NCBI RefSeq assembly: GCF_010183535.1
Contig: NC_071331.1
Coordinates: 2,666,001-2,730,000 of the forward strand
DNA length: 64,000 nucleotides
Direction of reading: 5' to 3'
Source of the DNA: Caenorhabditis remanei
Taxonomy: Eukaryota > Nematoda > Chromadorea > Rhabditida > Rhabditidae
Each line of letters starts with the position of its first letter. Positions within the stretch are counted from its first letter, which is position 1. Position numbers and translations under genes: made by a program. Under the pieces are notes generated by a model. That model saw only the letters and a program-made list of their open reading frames with translations, was not told the DNA's origin and made no database searches. Shown here one piece after another: positions 56,801 through 64,000 of the stretch.

Positions 56801-59800
56801 TCTGGGGAAAGAACGGAGAAGGATGCAGAACTGCTAACTGCAATGGAAGAGGAGTTGGTAAACGTATTCGATGAACTCCTAGATTTGGAATTTGGGAAAA
56901 GTAAACGGAATCCAGGAAACTTTCCGGAAGGTTATCGAGTACCACGGGTTGACGAAAGCAAGGTACAGAGTATGGAACATATAGAACCATATATCGAGGC
57001 TCCATACCAACCACCACCACCTTCCACGTCAACCACCACAACTACGACAACGACGACAACAACGACGACAACGATGAAACCAAGGACGGTACCACCAGCA
57101 GCAACGACAAAAAGCACACCTACTACTACCACGACTCAAGCACCCACCACCACTAGAAGATCAGTTGTTATTCCACCCACCATCATTACAACTGAGAAAC
57201 CAATTCCCTATTATGAGGACATAGTACCACCAGAAAACCGAAATGTGTATTTTGAGAAACCTCATAGTAATCCATTCCATAGTCCAGCCAGAGATATTTT
57301 CATGCAAACCTGCGCAAATCAACAGGAATCGACCATTTTGTTTCTCACTCTATTAAATATCGATCCCACAGCAGCAATAAGACAGCTGTTCAAAAGAACT
57401 GACATCGCTGCTAGGAAAGCTGGCCAGGGTTTACTAATCTCACAGTGTAGACCTGTAGAACCGGAGGAGGTTTATTGGAATAGGAGGATTAACGACACAT
57501 GTTTTGATCTAGTCCCAATGTTGGTGGAAGGGAAAATTTGGTTCTTATTAGAGGGTACTGACGATTTAGTAGCCGATTCAGGCTCAGTAGAGTGCAAGCG
57601 TCCTATGATCACTGGGAAAATTCACGTAGAAGGCGAAACTTGGAAAAACGAGCAAGGTACCGAAATGTGGGTACAAACGCTCAATAGACCAATCCGTAGA
57701 ACCGCCAGCCAATTCTTGTTCCAAGCACCAGCAGTGATAGGAAACGATCTTCTCGGCCCGGGAACATCTTCAGCGGCCAACGAAGAATTAAATAAAATCT
57801 ATCGTAGGAGGGTAAATAATATTACTTTCCGTCTGCTGGAAGAGAACATAGTTAAGGCAAAAGACTACATAACCACTAAAGTCAAAGTTCATAAGGACAA
57901 GGTAGCCAATACTTTAGATGAGTTATGGAATAGCACCGGAAAGAAAGTATTTTCTGCGATCAAACATGTAATTTTCAATGTTTGGATGTTTATTTTAGTA
58001 ATCATCGCGCCAGTGCTATTTATAGTCATTCTAGTGATAATCCTCTATGTATACTGCAAATTCCGATTGTCAAGAAGAGCTGCATCTGCAACAGCAAATA
58101 GGTTGATTGAGATGGCAACTAGACAGTTAAGAGGAATTAATCATGTAGATTACGACGGGGGTCAGCGCGTCTATATGGCAGCTGACATTAATGATGAATA
58201 CCCCATCCCAGGAGTTTACTCCGTTCTTCATCGTAGAAATAGAGGACACTTGCCAGTGATAAAGATAGAGATGAACGGGAAAATAGTTCATGCATTACTG
58301 GATACGGGAGCAGGTATCAGCTATCTTCCTGTTTCCCAGATTAGGCCAGAAGACTTGGATGTAGGAAAAGAACAACAGGCCCGAGCGGCTAATGGTTCAG
58401 TTATCAGATTCCTAGGAACAACATCGCAGAGCATAAAGATAGGAGAAATTGAGGTAGACCAAACTCTTTTGGTATCCCATGATGAGGACTGTCCTTCAGA
58501 AATTCTTCTTGGAGTAGATTTCATTCGGAACATGAACAAATTAGGACATCCAGTGTCATTCGACATGTTAAAGAAGGAAGTTCAGATCGGAACGGAAATT
58601 TCTCTAGTCTGCAATGTTGAGTTAGCTCCTGAAAGGGAAGAGATTAAAGTAGCGGTTAGTCATAATTGCACAGTTAATCCAACTTCTGAAGCCATTATTC
58701 CAGTCAAATTAGTGAACTATAGGAAGGAGTTCGGTACGGAGTTCATGATTTCGGATAATAAAAAGGAATCGGAACAAATCTACGCTATTGCCAGATCAGT
58801 TGTGTCAACAGATCAGGAAGGGAAAACTTTCTTACAACTAGTTAACCCATCCGCGACCCCAATCAAATTATTTGCGGGGCAGGCACTAGCCACGGCAACG
58901 ATCTACGAACAGATTTGGGAAGACAGCTATACGCCACCAGAGGCAGACTGGACAGCTAAACTCCCGCTCATGCCGAAACCGACACCTCCGGACTACAAAC
59001 CGTCTAACGAAATCGATCTGAAAGATTCAATTTTTACCGAAGAGCAGAAAAATAGACTTAGGAACATAATAGATAGGCACCCGAAGGCATTTGTAGGTCC
59101 AGATGGCGTATTAGGATGTTACAACGGAACCATACGACACCGGATTGATTTTGTGAAAGATGCAAAAATGCCAGCGCCTAGAAATTATAGAGTTCCACTT
59201 GAGAGGAGACATGAAGTAGAAAAACAAGTTAGGGAAATGGAATCTCAAGGGATAATTCGACCATCATCGTCACCTTTTTCGGCTCCTATTGTAATGGTTC
59301 GGAAAGCAGATGGAGAATCTTGGAGATTCTGTATCGATTTTCGCCAGATTAATAACATCACCGAACCAGTTCAATCCATCCTTCCTAACCTCCAAGAACT
59401 TCTAGATGTAACTGCTGAAAACGCAATTTATACCACTCTAGATTTTGCGTCGGGGTTTCATCAGATTCCGTTGGAGGAAGAGCATTGCGAGAGAACAGCG
59501 TTTGCGTCATTTATGGGCGTATACGAATACGTCCGCATGCCGATGGGATTGAAGGGAAGCCCAGGGACATTTCAAAGAATCATGCATAAGCTAATTAAAC
59601 CTTTGAGAGCTAGAGTCTTTTGTTATATTGATGACATCATCACCACTTCACCAACTCCAGAACAGCATTTGGAGGATATTGAGGAAATCCTTACTATGGT
59701 TGAAGAATCGGGAATGAAATTAAAACCCAGTAAGGCTAAATTTGGACAAGATAAGATTAAATTCTTGGGGTTTATTGTCTCAGCGGAAGGCATCCACCCG

Positions 59801-61741
59801 GATCCTGAAAAGACAGTAGCAATCACGAACTACCCAAAACCCAAGAATGTGACGGAAGTTAGAGCATTCCTAGGCTTAGCATCCTTTTATCGACGATTCA
59901 TTAAAAACTTCTCCAAAATCACCACACCACTCACGGAGCTGACAAAGAAAGACTCCGAGTTTCTTTGGGGAGTCGAACAGGAGAAAGCCTTTGAACAACT
60001 GAAATTTGCTTTAGTTTCCAGTCCAGTTTTAGCTGCACCTAAATTGGGGTTCCCATTTGTTATTGAGACAGATGCGTCTGGTAAAGGCGTTGGAGCAGTA
60101 CTCATGCAAGCCCGAGATCGGGAAAGTACTGATTTTCGAGTCATAGCATATGCATCTCGTGTTTACAACAAACACGAGAAACGCTATCCAGCTATTGAAT
60201 TAGAAGCCTTAGGTCTCATCTTCGCGGTAACTAAGTTTCGTCCGTATATAGATGGTGCAGAAACCACCATCATCACTGACCATTCTCCATTAAAGGCGTT
60301 ACTTTATCGCACTGATCTTCAAGGTAGACTCGCCAAATACCAAATTATTCTCCAAGAATATAACGTCACGATTGTCTACAAACCGGGGAAAACAAATGTT
60401 GTGGCAGATGCATTGTCGCGGCATCATCCTCTTATCAATGCAGTAATTCCTCTATGGGTTGATCTGAAAACCATTAAAGCAGAACAACAGGCAGCACCGG
60501 AACTTGAGAAAGTCAGGGACATGTTCGGAAATTTCGAAAACCGAGATGGAGTTATCTACAAAAATAACGTAGAAGGCATCCCTGTAGTTTGCTTGCCAAA
60601 GAACACTCAGTATGGTCAAACTCTAGCTGAAATGGTACACGGATCATTAGAAGAAGGTGCTCATCTCGGAAGAGATAAGACCCTCCATAGAATTAAGGAA
60701 ATTGCGGTTTGGCCCGGATTAGAAGCGACAGTTAGGAAGATTGTGGCAGCTTGCGAAATTTGTCAACAAACAAAAGATTCTACAAAAACCCGCACTCAAG
60801 CAGTTCTTCATGAGTTAGAAGAAATATCACAGCCTTTTGAGAGAGTACATTGTGATTTCATCGGTCCATTAGCAGAAACAGAACGTGGAAACAAATATAT
60901 CCTAGTCTTTACGTGTGCATTTTCAAAATTCGTCATAACAGAGCCAACGGAAAACCAATCGTCGCTGTCGACTATTAGAACGATTGCGGATAGGCTATTT
61001 GCAAGATTTGGAATACCGAAAATTTTAGTTTCTGACAGAGGAACGAATTTCTTGTCAAAAACTACGCAGCTTTTCTTGCAGTCCAAGAATTGCGAACATC
61101 GGACTAGCACACCGTATCATCACTCAGCTAACGGGCAGGTCGAGCGAGCTAACCAAACTATTGAGGGGTTATTGCGTCCCCACACTGCTGACGGCTGCTG
61201 GGATGTCTATTTGCAAAAAGTTGTCCACGCCTATAACACTTCTATTCACGCCACGACACGTAGAACACCTTTTGAAATCGTCCACACATTCAAACCAGGT
61301 TCACCGGTAAAGAATGCGTTAAATCGAAAAGGCGGAGAAGTTATTTCTGAAAAATGTTTAGACGACCCTCGAAAGGAGGAGGGAAAACAACCGGATAAGC
61401 ACGCGGAAGTCTTAGAGTACGAAGCGTACAAACGAGAAATACTTAAAAAGGCTCATGAGAGGGTAAAAGCTATTCTATCGGAAAAGACCGCTGAAAGAAA
61501 TAGAAAATTCAACCAGAAGCCTACGATAAACGATGTGAAATTTGAAATTGGCGAGAAAATCCTATTAAGAAAGGGAAAATCGGATAAATTGAGCCCACCC
61601 TTTATCGGACCATTCGAAATTACTGGAATCCGAGAACCTAACTTGATTATAAAAGGCTTCGGAAGAGCTACTAGAAGTGGCGAAGCCAAAGAATCTGTGG
61701 TTCACAAAAATAGGTGTAAACTTTTCATTGAGAAATCGTAA
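53873..61741 (+). CDS. Gag-Env-Pol polyprotein of Ty3/gypsy-like endogenous retroelement
   Basis: One frame is open from 53,873 (after a TAG) to the TAA at 61,741. The first in-frame ATG is at 54,680, so the upstream 269 codons need a non-AUG start or a spliced upstream exon. Order: charged N-terminal region; retrotransposon Gag helices (about 54,780-55,290); a Pro/Arg/Gly-rich nucleocapsid-like tail without a zinc knuckle (to about 55,610); a hydrophobic signal-like segment (about 55,620-55,675); a Cys-containing glycoprotein-like region with a furin-type RQKR at 56,468-56,479, a Thr-rich stretch (about 57,025-57,160) and a transmembrane helix (about 57,967-58,055); aspartic protease (LLDTGAG, DTG at 58,301); RT with YIDD at 59,624-59,635; RNase H (TDASG, IELEAL, TDHSPL); integrase with HHCC zinc site (CEIC), DDE residues (CDFIGP, SDRGTN, GQVERAN) and a GPF motif. 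All catalytic motifs look intact. Env usually lies after Pol; here it is embedded between Gag and protease. Confidence 0.88.
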   Translation, partial: EAYKNSNLWNKDPEEREQVRQQAKVDREARAKRREELSDIQRDISPEPLAEELAREEENQATFQRIRNTIRRAAVTVRSLGNSIRRTENNQDPNPTESPENLALVPYSVPIAEQVKLLQDLRFRTLHPIQTPTRVIIPANSPLASSSRSAQFFTPKGSFSLRNRGQSAPTSTTTAAPRVETVPVTVTQPQAQGNNPLVDTPRTTGVYRFIPKVFRKNYFFKSNKLSRNPTPKGTENHLSTSSQPSVVVPHSSQVTETVIKEEPRESKPEMAKKELSEDLKWTDLAIPAETDTQKALRAVAGHVPKFNEGNTAALRRWLVEYRCALHNLNIKQEAGAKIMPFFLEGLAKSRFNQLRQEQTNTWDKLVENLIAAFEVPGDRELAQQEITTLKQGRLSIAEYARKLKTLGEYAYEGMPETVRDGLLVNHFMHHAASHIRRRLLRMDNPPKTLEELIRRAEKFQRLHDLEELEKDDELVAAMTQLMRTREDRPQESNFRPFYRNPPTPPREENREYQQGRRDWKSNKPRYPPRGRGGPPQNPPRRFPETRPPGRFREERPPRPDNRQERPREESYRNSRGEGSAAKRLLAYLTIAMTLVVPALAGKPQICGFQQGGNMFVPPSILPCESPRTSIVSTRADLFELRTDPMRQIAHACYKQVFKVSTFSIFRIYSTAQMTDRGSNMFQQVRTQECREAVRSKQYAGKDMTEGPKGVYRSASLGENAENYTAWFGGKEVEHDEFIIVVGEVASFDGEATISTLGDTSKCSYPSGSCKTAESTIVWTESSPYRACKYQKMTSVDAFITDKHIAVPELKMFSTISQDMRFTQLEAKGCLAGNVYFTDDGKMLSFPELPSDLWIPDYVRMKQEHHRQKRVAYLKLGGPNNTTISISLGEKFATPLIYKYFKVDALEKIPQFDTDPITNPAILADIKAFGVTNELLRDRAKKYDQERRNSLGSQLIVLKCIRIRQYWYREFTRIQKLSGERTEKDAELLTAMEEELVNVFDELLDLEFGKSKRNPGNFPEGYRVPRVDESKVQSMEHIEPYIEAPYQPPPPSTSTTTTTTTTTTTTTTMKPRTVPPAATTKSTPTTTTTQAPTTTRRSVVIPPTIITTEKPIPYYEDIVPPENRNVYFEKPHSNPFHSPARDIFMQTCANQQESTILFLTLLNIDPTAAIRQLFKRTDIAARKAGQGLLISQCRPVEPEEVYWNRRINDTCFDLVPMLVEGKIWFLLEGTDDLVADSGSVECKRPMITGKIHVEGETWKNEQGTEMWVQTLNRPIRRTASQFLFQAPAVIGNDLLGPGTSSAANEELNKIYRRRVNNITFRLLEENIVKAKDYITTKVKVHKDKVANTLDELWNSTGKKVFSAIKHVIFNVWMFILVIIAPVLFIVILVIILYVYCKFRLSRRAASATANRLIEMATRQLRGINHVDYDGGQRVYMAADINDEYPIPGVYSVLHRRNRGHLPVIKIEMNGKIVHALLDTGAGISYLPVSQIRPEDLDVGKEQQARAANGSVIRFLGTTSQSIKIGEIEVDQTLLVSHDEDCPSEILLGVDFIRNMNKLGHPVSFDMLKKEVQIGTEISLVCNVELAPEREEIKVAVSHNCTVNPTSEAIIPVKLVNYRKEFGTEFMISDNKKESEQIYAIARSVVSTDQEGKTFLQLVNPSATPIKLFAGQALATATIYEQIWEDSYTPPEADWTAKLPLMPKPTPPDYKPSNEIDLKDSIFTEEQKNRLRNIIDRHPKAFVGPDGVLGCYNGTIRHRIDFVKDAKMPAPRNYRVPLERRHEVEKQVREMESQGIIRPSSSPFSAPIVMVRKADGESWRFCIDFRQINNITEPVQSILPNLQELLDVTAENAIYTTLDFASGFHQIPLEEEHCERTAFASFMGVYEYVRMPMGLKGSPGTFQRIMHKLIKPLRARVFCYIDDIITTSPTPEQHLEDIEEILTMVEESGMKLKPSKAKFGQDKIKFLGFIVSAEGIHPDPEKTVAITNYPKPKNVTEVRAFLGLASFYRRFIKNFSKITTPLTELTKKDSEFLWGVEQEKAFEQLKFALVSSPVLAAPKLGFPFVIETDASGKGVGAVLMQARDRESTDFRVIAYASRVYNKHEKRYPAIELEALGLIFAVTKFRPYIDGAETTIITDHSPLKALLYRTDLQGRLAKYQIILQEYNVTIVYKPGKTNVVADALSRHHPLINAVIPLWVDLKTIKAEQQAAPELEKVRDMFGNFENRDGVIYKNNVEGIPVVCLPKNTQYGQTLAEMVHGSLEEGAHLGRDKTLHRIKEIAVWPGLEATVRKIVAACEICQQTKDSTKTRTQAVLHELEEISQPFERVHCDFIGPLAETERGNKYILVFTCAFSKFVITEPTENQSSLSTIRTIADRLFARFGIPKILVSDRGTNFLSKTTQLFLQSKNCEHRTSTPYHHSANGQVERANQTIEGLLRPHTADGCWDVYLQKVVHAYNTSIHATTRRTPFEIVHTFKPGSPVKNALNRKGGEVISEKCLDDPRKEEGKQPDKHAEVLEYEAYKREILKKAHERVKAILSEKTAERNRKFNQKPTINDVKFEIGEKILLRKGKSDKLSPPFIGPFEITGIREPNLIIKGFGRATRSGEAKESVVHKNRCKLFIEKS

Positions 61742-62036
61742 CGGCTGAGAGAATCGGAAACTTCCAACTTACTACGAATTGTTTTGTTAATTCCTGAAAT
61801 ATACTTATATATTCGTAATATACTCTTATCACTTTTAAAGTGATGCATTTATAAGAATCTTACCAAAAATACCTAATAAACCGTAATGTAAAAATACGTG
61901 TTAAAGACCAGTGTTAGTTCGAGAAAAATAAGAAACGAGAGACAGTAAATATGGGAAAAGAAAGCGAAAACATTCAGAGATAGGCATTCGGGGGTTCCAC
62001 AAGCCAGATAGTTAACTAAACTAGTTCATTTTTAAG
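61742..62036. other. Spacer between the polyprotein and the second ORF
   Basis: 295 bp of AT-rich sequence without an ORF. A purine-rich stretch at about 61,920-61,975 (GAGAAAAATAAGAAACGAGA) could be a polypurine tract, but no LTR follows it. No splice acceptor is convincing. Confidence 0.35.
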
Positions 62037-62834
62037 ATGCCGATCGCAAAACACCTTCATCCGGAAACCCCTCAGGAAAACGTAACCCGTTTTACTGCCG
62101 TGGTATTGATACAACACCACGGATACACTTTGATGTATTCAAAGAAGTTCGGGAAACAGCTTGTGACTATGGAGGAGTCTGCAGGTCCCCAACAGCCGGG
62201 GTCGGTTTTCCACATAATAGTTTTTGAGAAAAACTATACTCCTGGAAAACACCACCTCAACAATGCCAATTGTACGGGGTGGAACATTGAGTTGGCGCCA
62301 GAACAGTCAAGAATCGAGGCAAAGCACCTGCCTAGCCTCGAGGCTCCCGGCCATGGTGAAGTAGTTCTACGAATCCTTTATTCCGACCCATGGATGGTCA
62401 CGGGACGGATAGGGGATTTCAAAAATGAGATCATCCCATTTGAGGTGATCTCAATGGACCAACGTCAAAAGCAATGGCTCCTTCAGGAGAAGGACGCAGG
62501 AGGAATGGTAGCCATTGAAGTACAGGTGGCGCTCGACGGGCTTCTCATGATTGGCGGAAGCCGATTGGACCGCCGGATCCGAGATCCAGTTTCGAAGGTC
62601 CAGCAGGAAAGAGGAGAGATCATCGGGCGGACTGAAATAAAATACATAGAGCAAACAGGATTGGATAGGATTCTAATGTCAACGCATCCGTTCTTGTTCA
62701 ACTACGAGGAGAACAAGGAAGAAACCAAGGCAAAAGAAGAACCATCGGGAGAAGGAAACGACGACGAGGAGAATGATATCGACTCGATCGCCGATGAATT
62801 CGAATTCATCGAAACCGAAGACACCGAGGAGTGA
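62037..62834 (+). CDS. Second ORF of the retroelement, unknown function (265 aa)
   Basis: An uninterrupted ATG-to-TGA frame about 300 bp downstream of the polyprotein, same strand, with similar codon use. The first 200 residues look like a compact globular domain with alternating hydrophobic stretches (FTAVVLIQHHGYTLMY, VVLRILYSDPWMV). The last 40 are strongly acidic (runs of E and D, ending TEDTEE). No signal peptide, membrane segment or cysteine pattern is seen. I do not recognise the family. Its position suggests an accessory protein of the retroelement, perhaps from a spliced mRNA, but a separate host gene is possible. Confidence 0.65.
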   Translation: MPIAKHLHPETPQENVTRFTAVVLIQHHGYTLMYSKKFGKQLVTMEESAGPQQPGSVFHIIVFEKNYTPGKHHLNNANCTGWNIELAPEQSRIEAKHLPSLEAPGHGEVVLRILYSDPWMVTGRIGDFKNEIIPFEVISMDQRQKQWLLQEKDAGGMVAIEVQVALDGLLMIGGSRLDRRIRDPVSKVQQERGEIIGRTEIKYIEQTGLDRILMSTHPFLFNYEENKEETKAKEEPSGEGNDDEENDIDSIADEFEFIETEDTEE

Positions 62835-63104
62835 AGACTACCGATTTTTTTTCTCTGCTCCGACCATTTCCGCGAATACCTTATTTATTTCCTCCTTACT
62901 ATTCCTAAGCTCCCTAGTCATATCTCTAATCAATGATATTTAATCAATTAGAGGAAATAAATCATGAGCCGAGAAGTTTCGCAACGAGTTTTGAGAGTAA
63001 AAGAGAGTTGAGAGTATAGAGAGTCGGGTTGTATCTGGAAAATCCCTGGAAAATTAGTGAAATAATTACGGGATGAATTCCCCGTTATAACGTTAACGAT
63101 AAAT
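62835..63104. other. Right border region of the retroelement, no LTR detected
   Basis: AT-rich and non-coding. A purine run near 62,990-63,030 (GTAAAAGAGAGTTGAGAG) precedes TGTATCTGG, but nothing here repeats the LTR at 50,804-51,235. The true right boundary of the element lies somewhere in this interval or has been deleted. Confidence 0.4.
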
Positions 63105-63686
63105 CAATACAAAAACGTAAACGGATTTATTCAATGAGATCTTTTACATGACGGAAACCCGTATAACAAAAATGACAACAAGAACAAAAGAATCAGATAA
63201 AACAATGAGAACACAAGATTTTTTGGGGGAAAATCTAAACAAAAACCCAGGAAAAAAACGAGAAAACTATTGATCAGTTAAACCAAACGCTCCAGGTACC
63301 GCTTGACTCGCTTTGGCGCCGCTTTCGCTTCATCGATCACCTCATCAAGCGACCCAACAACGTCCACCTTTTGGGAACGGACGTAGTAGCAAATGGCACC
63401 GACGGCAGAGAGAAGGGCGAAGAAGACGAGCGCCGAGACGAGAAGAACCACCCCTAAAAGAAACGGGAATGAAAGGTGAAATGGAATATGCCAACTTACA
63501 GAAGTCACTAGTGTCTTCGGCGGCGGAGACGACGGCGGATGTGGTCTTCTCGATAACAATTTCACACATTTGACCGGTGAACCCTTCGCGACATTGGCAT
63601 TCTGGGCCAGTCGGCGAGGCGTAACAGCCGCCTCTTCCAGAACACGATCCGGGACACATCGCTGACATCATTCTTTGCATTCTGTT
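63105..63686 (-). CDS. EGF-like single-pass membrane protein, 3' end of host gene
   Basis: Exons on the minus strand are 63,500-63,686 and 63,278-63,453, joined by a 46-bp intron with GTAAGT donor and TTTCTTTTAG acceptor; the join reads ...SDF-W-VVLLV.... The upper exon has a TTTTCCAG acceptor and an EGF-like module with six cysteines (CPGSC, GGC, ECQC, GFTGQMC). The lower exon has a transmembrane helix (VVLLVSALVFFALLSAVGAI) and a short basic cytoplasmic tail ending YLERLV. A likely polyadenylation signal AATAAA lies at 63,125-63,130 on the minus strand. The 5' part is outside the window or in an exon I cannot place; internal ATGs at the start of the upper exon could also initiate. It probably acts at the cell surface as a ligand or adhesion protein. 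Confidence 0.75.
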
Positions 63687-64000
63687 CTGGAAAATCGATA
63701 AGTTTACGAGGAAAACGGAAAGTTTATCGGAAATTGAAGGGAAAAACCGAGGAAAACGAGCGAAAACTCGATAAAAACTAATAAAAATAGAATTAAAAAC
63801 AATTCTAAAATTCAAATCGACGTTAGCGCAATGGAGCGCATTTGCACCTCATTTCGTCAAAATTAGCGCGGAAATTCAAATTCGGTTTTTGGCGAAAGAA
63901 AATTTCGAGAAAACGGGAAAACGAATAGAATCGAGAAATTCCCGAGGAAATTATAATTTTTTTTTTCTTTCTGCAGAAACTTCGATCGATCACGAGTGAC
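63687..64000 (-). other. Intron or 5' region of the EGF-like gene
   Basis: The minus strand ends in ATCGATTTTCCAG at 63,687, so this is intron sequence unless the gene starts in the next exon. No further exon is clear before the window edge. Confidence 0.45.

Noticed and set aside
56932..57132. Valine-run minus-strand ORF
   Set aside because: It is antisense to the Thr-rich (ACN repeat) stretch of the polyprotein.

Overview
The window looks like a chromosome segment of a Caenorhabditis-type nematode. It is AT-rich, introns are short with TTTTCAG-like acceptors, and the repeats are classic worm families: a Tc1-type element, TTAA-flanked palindromes, small Helitrons and many hAT-type miniature elements. 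Host genes are few. Most of the sequence is duplicated gene fragments and transposons, many of which can be delimited exactly from target-site duplications.

Region 1 (1-34,220) is a cluster of six copies of one LC8-type dynein light chain-like gene (near 0.6, 7.3, 19.2, 21.9, 25.4 and 32.2 kb). Copies 1 and 3 are intact three-exon genes of 132 residues. Copy 2 is open only from an internal ATG (122 residues). Copies 4, 5 and 6 are broken. The copies sit in segmental duplications and in a sea of old, diverged repeat units recognisable by a GAAACCGCGCTC-like motif. Insertions include hAT elements nested in one another (3,880-4,546), a Tc1-like element with an empty site preserved in another copy (5,913-6,939), a truncated LINE (13,097-13,803), a gag-only LTR retrotransposon with apparently identical LTRs (14,055-16,045), a hAT miniature element (29,362-29,935), a 1.6-kb TTAA palindrome (30,559-32,168), and a Helitron plus a hAT-type element that together split exon 3 of copy 6.

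Region 2 (34.2-44.8 kb) has no confident gene. It holds a direct and inverted duplication (36.4-42.7 kb), one Helitron (39,584-41,155), and three isolated exon-like pieces.

Region 3 (44.77-50.80 kb) is a tandem array of about 18 units, mostly 213 bp. Each unit carries a tRNA-like segment with A-box-like and B-box-like Pol III motifs. A hAT element and a Helitron have been inserted cleanly into the array.

Region 4 (50.8-62.8 kb) is a large Ty3/gypsy-like element: a putative 5' LTR with a tRNA-Gln-type primer site, then one uninterrupted frame of about 2,540 codons in the unusual order Gag, envelope-like glycoprotein, protease, RT, RNase H, integrase, then a second ORF of unknown function. A 1.5-kb stretch without any ATG precedes the first in-frame ATG, although the Gag frame is open through more than half of it. 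No matching 3' LTR is visible.

Region 5 (63.1-64.0 kb) is the 3' end of a host gene on the minus strand encoding a small EGF-like, single-pass membrane protein.
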